Positions 7,539-11,214 of a stretch of 11,214 nucleotides of DNA are shown here, piece by piece; the first letter of the stretch is position 1; every line of letters starts with the position of its first letter. Source of the stretch: Ectocarpus siliculosus (taxonomy: Eukaryota > Sar > Phaeophyceae > Ectocarpales > Ectocarpaceae). The notes beneath the pieces are model-generated. The model was not told where the DNA came from, ran no database searches, and was given only the letters and a program-made list of their open reading frames with translations. Location of the stretch: the NCBI GenBank assembly GCA_000310025.1, contig FN649752.1, positions 2,731,189-2,742,402 of the forward strand, written 5' to 3'. A program made the position numbers and the translations under genes.

Positions 7539-8988
7539 GGGCTGCTGCCGCCGCGCAGGGTCGCCTTCGTCGTGGCGGAGCCCACGAGATGCTGGCCCTC
7601 CTTCCTCGCCCCGCTGCTCTTGAATCCTTGCCTGTTGCTGCTGCTGGCTGTGCTGTTGCGTTTGGTTGCCGTTCGAAACGTGGGAGATGGGGGATCACGA
7701 GATCACCGCTGTTCTCTTCCCCTTGTTTTCGTTCTCTATCTGCTGTGTCGCTGTGTCCCGCGTTTCTAACGACAAATCCGAAAATCCCCGGCACGGTAGC
7801 CAGCACCGGCGCGGCAGGTACGGGGTGGGCGGCACTACTACTGCTGTTGTTCCCTATGGCTGCGGCCCATCACTTCCTGGGCTGGGTTCGATCGATCGAG
7901 ACTTCGGTGCAATTTAAGATTCGAATTAGCAACAGGCGTGGTGGAGCCTCGAACGAGCAGCGAGCCACGGGTCAATAATGTAATTAATAATAAAAGACGT
8001 AGGGGCTCCGCAGACAAGCACTCTTCTTAAGATTCCAACATATGCATGATTCCAGTTCGCGATCCCCCCTCCGGCGACAGGACGGGTCAACCGCCAGACC
8101 ACAACAGCATAAGACAGCAGCACGCGCTACTAGCTTACCCCGTGCAGGAAGGTGAGATCTTGTGCAAGAATGGATGAGCTTCGGAAGACCGTCAGGGTGG
8201 CGTCGAAGCCACGGCTTGTTGCGGCAGTCTTTTGTTTATTTTGTTTCGCTTTTTTGGGAAAATTCTATGCCACGTACCTGCAGCCCGCGGCGATGGGATC
8301 GATGGTGGGGAGGGAGGGAGATAATTTTGAGTGGTGTCTGGTCTGCCTGCGCTGCGTTGCCACTTGCGGTACCTGGGTCCATGGCGTGGACATCACGTAG
8401 AAGAGGCCACCTTCCCCACTACCAACGCCCGCTCCTCCCGAAGGCGGGGCTACGCACGAGTTGTGTTGTTTTTTCGCGAAGTTTTTTTATTCCCTTTCTA
8501 CCGTACGCACTTTCCCGCTCGCTTGTTCCCGGCGATGTGGTATTCATAGATTGATATCCAATGGCACCAGCCACAGGGTTGTTTTGCTGTTTGCCTTCCG
8601 AGCACAAGGATCATCTTCCCTGAGCATCGACTGATGTGATTTGCCGGATGTCCAGCCATCACGGAGGCTTAATAACTTGTTTGAGTCTGTGCCAGCGGCT
8701 ATAGCAGATGGTCATTTCAAGTTTTTGGGTTTGTTGTGGCGGATGATTTTGTGTGCGGAGATCTGTTCTCTCTCACCTCTCACCTCCACTTCTCTTGTCT
8801 ACAGCAGTATTGCGTCAGCCCAAACCTACCGTTGTCGACACTTGTCTACTGTGTACATACGTAGCAACGCGGTGGGAGCGAGGAAACCTGCTGCTGGAGA
8901 ACTGCTGTCGCCGTCGCGCGCCACAACTTACTGACGAGCCTGCTTGCCCCCCCCCCGCTCTCTTGCCTGCCTCCCAATTCCCATGCAG
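7539..8988. promoter_or_regulatory. Divergent intergenic region between MGD and helicase genes
   Basis: About 1.45 kb separating two start regions that point away from each other, so it should contain both promoters. The MGD side (7539-7694) carries a Gln-codon-rich CAG/CAA tract in the leader. No TATA box or known motif can be assigned with confidence. Exon-like islands on minus near 8139-8450 leave open that a further small gene or 5' exons lie here. Confidence 0.45.
8944..8988 (+). other. Probable 3' splice site of a 5'-UTR intron of the helicase gene
   Basis: A C/T-rich tract (poly-C, then CTCTCTTGCCTGCCTCCC) ends in CATGCAG at 8988, a strong acceptor 65 bases before the helicase ATG. 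If used, it removes the out-of-frame ATG at 8983 from the mature leader. The matching upstream donor was not identified. Confidence 0.4.
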
Positions 8989-9053
8989 GATACACGAAAA
9001 CCGGGCACGAAACAAGCCTTCTTTATCCCCATCAATCCGAAAGAGTTCCCGAA

Positions 9054-9317
9054 ATGTCTCACTATGGAGGTGGCGGTGGCGGATACGGTGGTCGCAGTGA
9101 CGACTACTCCTCGCGCCGCGGTGGCGGCGGCGGCGGCGGGTACGGTGGCGGCGGCGGGGGAGGGTACGGGGGCGGCGGCGGGGGCGGGTATGGAGGCGGC
9201 GGCGGCGGCGGCGGCGGGTTTAGGGGTGGTGGTGGCGGCGGAGACCGAATGGGAGGCCTCGGCGCCAACCTGAGGAACATCCAGTGGGACCTCGAGTCGC
9301 TTCACAAGTTCGAGAAG
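9054..9317 (+). CDS. DDX5: DEAD-box RNA helicase (DDX5/Dbp2 type), exon 1
   Basis: This is the N-terminal exon of an ATP-dependent RNA helicase of the p68/DDX5-DDX17-Dbp2 group, which acts in transcription-coupled RNP remodelling, splicing and decay. It has 88 codons, starting MSHYGGGGGG with purine at -3 of the ATG. Residues 23-63 are almost pure glycine punctuated by Tyr, Phe and one Arg (RGG/YGG-like, RNA binding and low complexity). Residues 67-88 give GGLGANLRNIQWDLESLHKF followed by EK, matching the conserved GLGANL...KFEKNFY lead-in of the family. Donor AAG|GTTGGT, phase 0. It joins exon 2 at NFY, giving FEKNFY. Confidence 0.93.
9121..9243 (+). repeat. Coding GGC/GGN minisatellite encoding Gly-Tyr repeats
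   Basis: Repeated GGCGGCGG...GGGTAYGG units of about 24 bp encode G7-Y blocks. The units are similar but interrupted by synonymous changes. It is prone to length change and to sequencing error, so the exact glycine count should be treated with caution. Confidence 0.85.
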
Positions 9318-9567
9318 GTTGGTGTTGGCGCAGTGCTATTTAGTACTCGCCTTCATGGAGGGCGTTCATTTTAGCGTAGGATTGGACTTTGTTGACAGAC
9401 GTATCCAAAACAAACGCGCATCCAACTTTTGTAGTAACAGCCCATGTTTTACAGAGTTTTCTAATGCTGTTCTGAGCTTCGAGGTATCCGTCTCCAATCC
9501 GAAGAGTAGCGTAGACTCCCCCATGACGCTCGGTCCCAGGGTCCCAGATCGTGGCCTAATGAAGCAC

Positions 9568-9634
9568 TTTGTGTTTTCGACCGCACTGAGACTGACGTCT
9601 TTTCATTGGTCAGACGGTCAGGGCAGTCGATGCC
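9568..9634 (+). repeat. Dispersed repeat R1, copy C
   Basis: Order of blocks: TTTGTGTT, CCGCACTGAGACTGACGTCT, TTTCATTGGTCAGACGG, GTCGATGCC. It matches copies A, B and D. Homology with copy A continues upstream to GGGTCCCAGATCGTGG at about 9538. Confidence 0.85.
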
Positions 9635-9741
9635 AGTAAGAAACACACACATCGACACACATTGTCCCACTCTCCCGCGCCCCCCTCCCCTGTCGGCGGA
9701 ACCCTTGCCCTGTGACTAGAGAGTTGTTTTTTTGTTTTTTT

Positions 9742-9800
9742 CCCGCTGCAAAGACTGTACGTCTTCTCATTGGTCAGCCGGTTACCGCGGTCGACGCAAT
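9742..9800 (+). repeat. Dispersed repeat R1, copy D
   Basis: It contains CCCGCTGCAAAGACTGTACG, TCTTCTCATTGGTCAGCCGG, TTACCG and GTCGACGC. It lies about 170 bp after copy C in the same orientation, so C and D form a local direct repeat. Confidence 0.8.
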
Positions 9801-10022
9801 TCCTAAAAAGCACACAGGCACAAAAGAAGCACGACGCGTGCACTGCTGTTTCTTTTTTCTTGTAAGTGACGGCGGACGGCTGTCAAGGCTTTCTGTACAC
9901 GAGGAGTGCGACGTCCTGGGGGAGAGGGGCAGGGGGGGTGCGGGAGAGGGGGCGGGCGTGTTGTGTTTGTTGGGGTGACAGACTACGCAGTAGGGATGAC
10001 CCGATGCTCGAATCGAGAACTA

Positions 10023-10239
10023 CCGTATATGACACGAGATAACACACCCCCTGGACCGATTTTCAAAGCTCGATTACTCCACGACGAAGAGGATGCATAA
10101 ATGAAACAATACGTTTTCGAACAGCTCTCGACGAGACGGTTCCAACGCCGCCGTTTTCGGCGCTGTGACTCTTCCTGCTGTTGAGAAATCGAGCTTTGAA
10201 AATCGGCCAAGGGGGTGTGTTATCTTGTGTCATATACGG
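10023..10239. mobile_element. MITE-like element with long terminal inverted repeats, TA-flanked
   Basis: The left arm (10021-10079) starts TACCGTATATGACAC; the right arm (10183-10241) is its near-perfect reverse complement ending GTGTCATATACGGTA. The arms are about 59 bp with roughly five differences, and about 103 bp of unrelated sequence lies between. Both ends are bordered by TA, as expected for Tc1/mariner-type insertion (TA target duplication, element beginning CCGTATATG). It encodes no protein. A transcript through it, for example the helicase pre-mRNA, would form a long hairpin. Confidence 0.8.
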
Positions 10240-10726
10240 TATGGATGATAAGAGAAGACCCCGTGTGTGCATTCTGTGACAACGAAAAAAGTTATCCCTG
10301 TCGTACCTGAGCGTGTTTGGCTCTAGATAGTCGCTCTGCATGGTGACAGATAGAGTACCTGTGGGTAGCTTCCGAGCAAAAACACAACTTCCTCTGCGTA
10401 GTCGATTCTGTTTTCTGCAGCCTTGTGGCCAACATTGTTGTGTTACGAGGGGCTTAGGACGAGCGTGTTGGGTGCCGGCGGAAGGGACCGAAAGACGAAG
10501 GCACTCTGGTTTTCCCCGTGTGAAAGACGGGTTTTCACTTTTTGGTTGGCGTTTTCTTCTCGTTTTGTGCTTCGCGCCCGTCATCCACGGTCATGAGTTC
10601 GCAGAGCAGCTACTGTATGTATTGCAAAGCCGTTTTACCGAACGCATCATCCCACCACTAGAAAATCGCTCCCCTCACGCTCACGCCCCCCCTCCTCTCT
10701 CTCTCCCTTCCTGTCCCCCCTCTCAG

Positions 10727-11035
10727 AACTTCTACATCGAGCACCCGGACGTGTCCAAGCGCTCGGAAGAAGAGACCTCCGCCTGGCGCCACAAGTGCGG
10801 CATCGTTATCCAGGGGGAGGGCATTCCCAAGCCTGCCATGACCTTCGAGGAGGCGTCCATGCCCGAGTACGTGCTGCGCGAGGTCATGAAGCAGGGCTTC
10901 AGCGCGCCCACGCCCATCCAGAGCCAGGGCTGGCCCATGGCCCTGCTCGGGCGGGACATGGTGGGCATCTCCGCCACCGGTTCCGGCAAGACCCTGGCGT
11001 TCTTGCTGCCGGCTATGATCCACATCAACGCACAG
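10727..11035 (+). CDS. DDX5: DEAD-box RNA helicase (DDX5/Dbp2 type), exon 2
   Basis: The exon has 103 codons, phase 0 at both ends (CTCAG|AAC, CAG|GTTTGG). It begins NFYIEHPDVSKRSEEETSAW and contains the family's CPKP-equivalent IPKPAMTFEEASMP, the Q motif with GFSAPTPIQ (Gln at model residue 153), GWPMALLGRDMVG, and Walker A/motif I SATGSGKT (Lys 176), then FLLPAMIHINAQ. It matches the p68/Dbp2 RecA-1 domain. The remaining motifs (PTREL, DEAD, SAT, HRIGR) lie past the window. Confidence 0.96.
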
Positions 11036-11214
11036 GTTTGGCAAGAGTTTGTTCGTTGCTCTGTTTTTGTTCTGGGGCTCTCTCTCTCTCTGTCGATTTT
11101 GTTTTTTTTCGTTTCGTGTGTGCTCTCTCTTCTTCTATCATGTGTGTTTTTCTTGTCTAACTTTTCTGCAGGCTTTCACCCAGTAGCACTGCGACTACGA
11201 ACCCCCCGCCCCCC
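11036..11214 (+). other. Helicase intron 2 (start) and unresolved right edge
   Basis: The GTTTGG donor is followed by a T/C-rich intron body. A good acceptor TTTTCTGCAG occurs at 11172, but the next codons in phase 0 (GCT TTC ACC CAG) run into TAG at 11185, and no frame gives the expected GDGP...LAPTREL. Either this acceptor is not used, or the terminal 40 bases, which end in a C-rich run like the left edge, are unreliable. Confidence 0.6.

Larger units (their letters stand above)
9318..10726 (+). other. Helicase intron 1
   Basis: A 1409-bp intron (GTTGGT donor; strongly pyrimidine-rich acceptor CCCCTCTCAG). It carries two copies of repeat R1 and the TA-flanked MITE. No protein-coding gene was seen inside; open frames overlap the repeats. 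Confidence 0.85.

Noticed and set aside
7884-7905. GGGTTCGATCGATCG as a tRNA T-arm
   Set aside because: It is a simple GATC-rich palindrome with no cloverleaf upstream.
8162-8554. Plus-strand frames near 8.15-8.55 kb with a hydrophobic N-terminus
   Set aside because: No family match; the hydrophobic part comes from a T-rich stretch, and the opposite strand carries better splice-site context.
8928-9305. Ala/Pro/Val-rich frames overlapping the helicase first exon on both strands
   Set aside because: Shadows of the GGC-repeat that encodes the glycine tract in the recognised frame.

Overview
The window is eukaryotic nuclear DNA. It looks like a photosynthetic stramenopile, most likely a brown alga similar to Ectocarpus. 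The reasons are short GC-rich exons separated by 0.5-1.7 kb repeat-laden introns with GT..AG borders, a plastid galactolipid synthase whose first exon encodes an ER-type signal sequence (as expected for a plastid reached through the secretory route), and two neighbouring genes on opposite strands. The organism call is an inference and not a database match.

Two protein genes are supported, divergently transcribed from the region around 7.5-9.0 kb. On the minus strand, about 7538 down to 266 and continuing off the left edge, lies a monogalactosyldiacylglycerol (MGDG) synthase (glycosyltransferase family 28, MGD type). I reconstruct seven exons: 7538-7437, 5713-5543, 4513-4445, 3389-3171, 2404-2190, 1662-1518 and 454-266. 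The last four carry unmistakable MGD sequence (DTGGGH, SVHPL, VVTDLGGAHPTWF, GLPIRP, GGGDGVGG). The first three are inferred from open frames, consensus splice sites and compatible phase. The C-terminal half of the catalytic domain is missing because the sequence decays into homopolymers at 1-253.

On the plus strand a DEAD-box RNA helicase of the DDX5/DDX17/Dbp2 group starts at 9054. Exon 1 (9054-9317) encodes a Gly/Tyr-rich RGG-like N-terminus and the GLGANL...FEK motif. Exon 2 (10727-11035) encodes the Q motif and Walker A motif. The rest of the helicase core lies past the right edge.

The non-coding part is rich in repeats. It holds a 217-bp MITE-like inverted-repeat element flanked by TA (10023-10239), and a dispersed family whose core reads GACTGACGTCTTTTCATTGG (four copies: one at 3478-3547 on minus, three on plus at 5866, 9568 and 9742). 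A second motif, GTCTAACGACTACGG (two plus copies near 0.9 and 1.4 kb, a divergent minus copy near 3.6 kb), may belong to the same element. There are also a (GGATT)10 array, a CAA/CAG-rich tandem block, a perfect 35-bp tandem duplication and a short telomere-like tract. No tRNA, rRNA, CRISPR or prokaryotic features were seen.

The two genes have no evident functional link: one builds plastid membrane lipid, the other remodels RNA in the nucleus or cytoplasm. I found no convincing new multi-gene system. The most distinctive items are the repeat family, the MITE, the N-terminal exons of the MGD gene, and an apparent three-residue gap at one exon junction.
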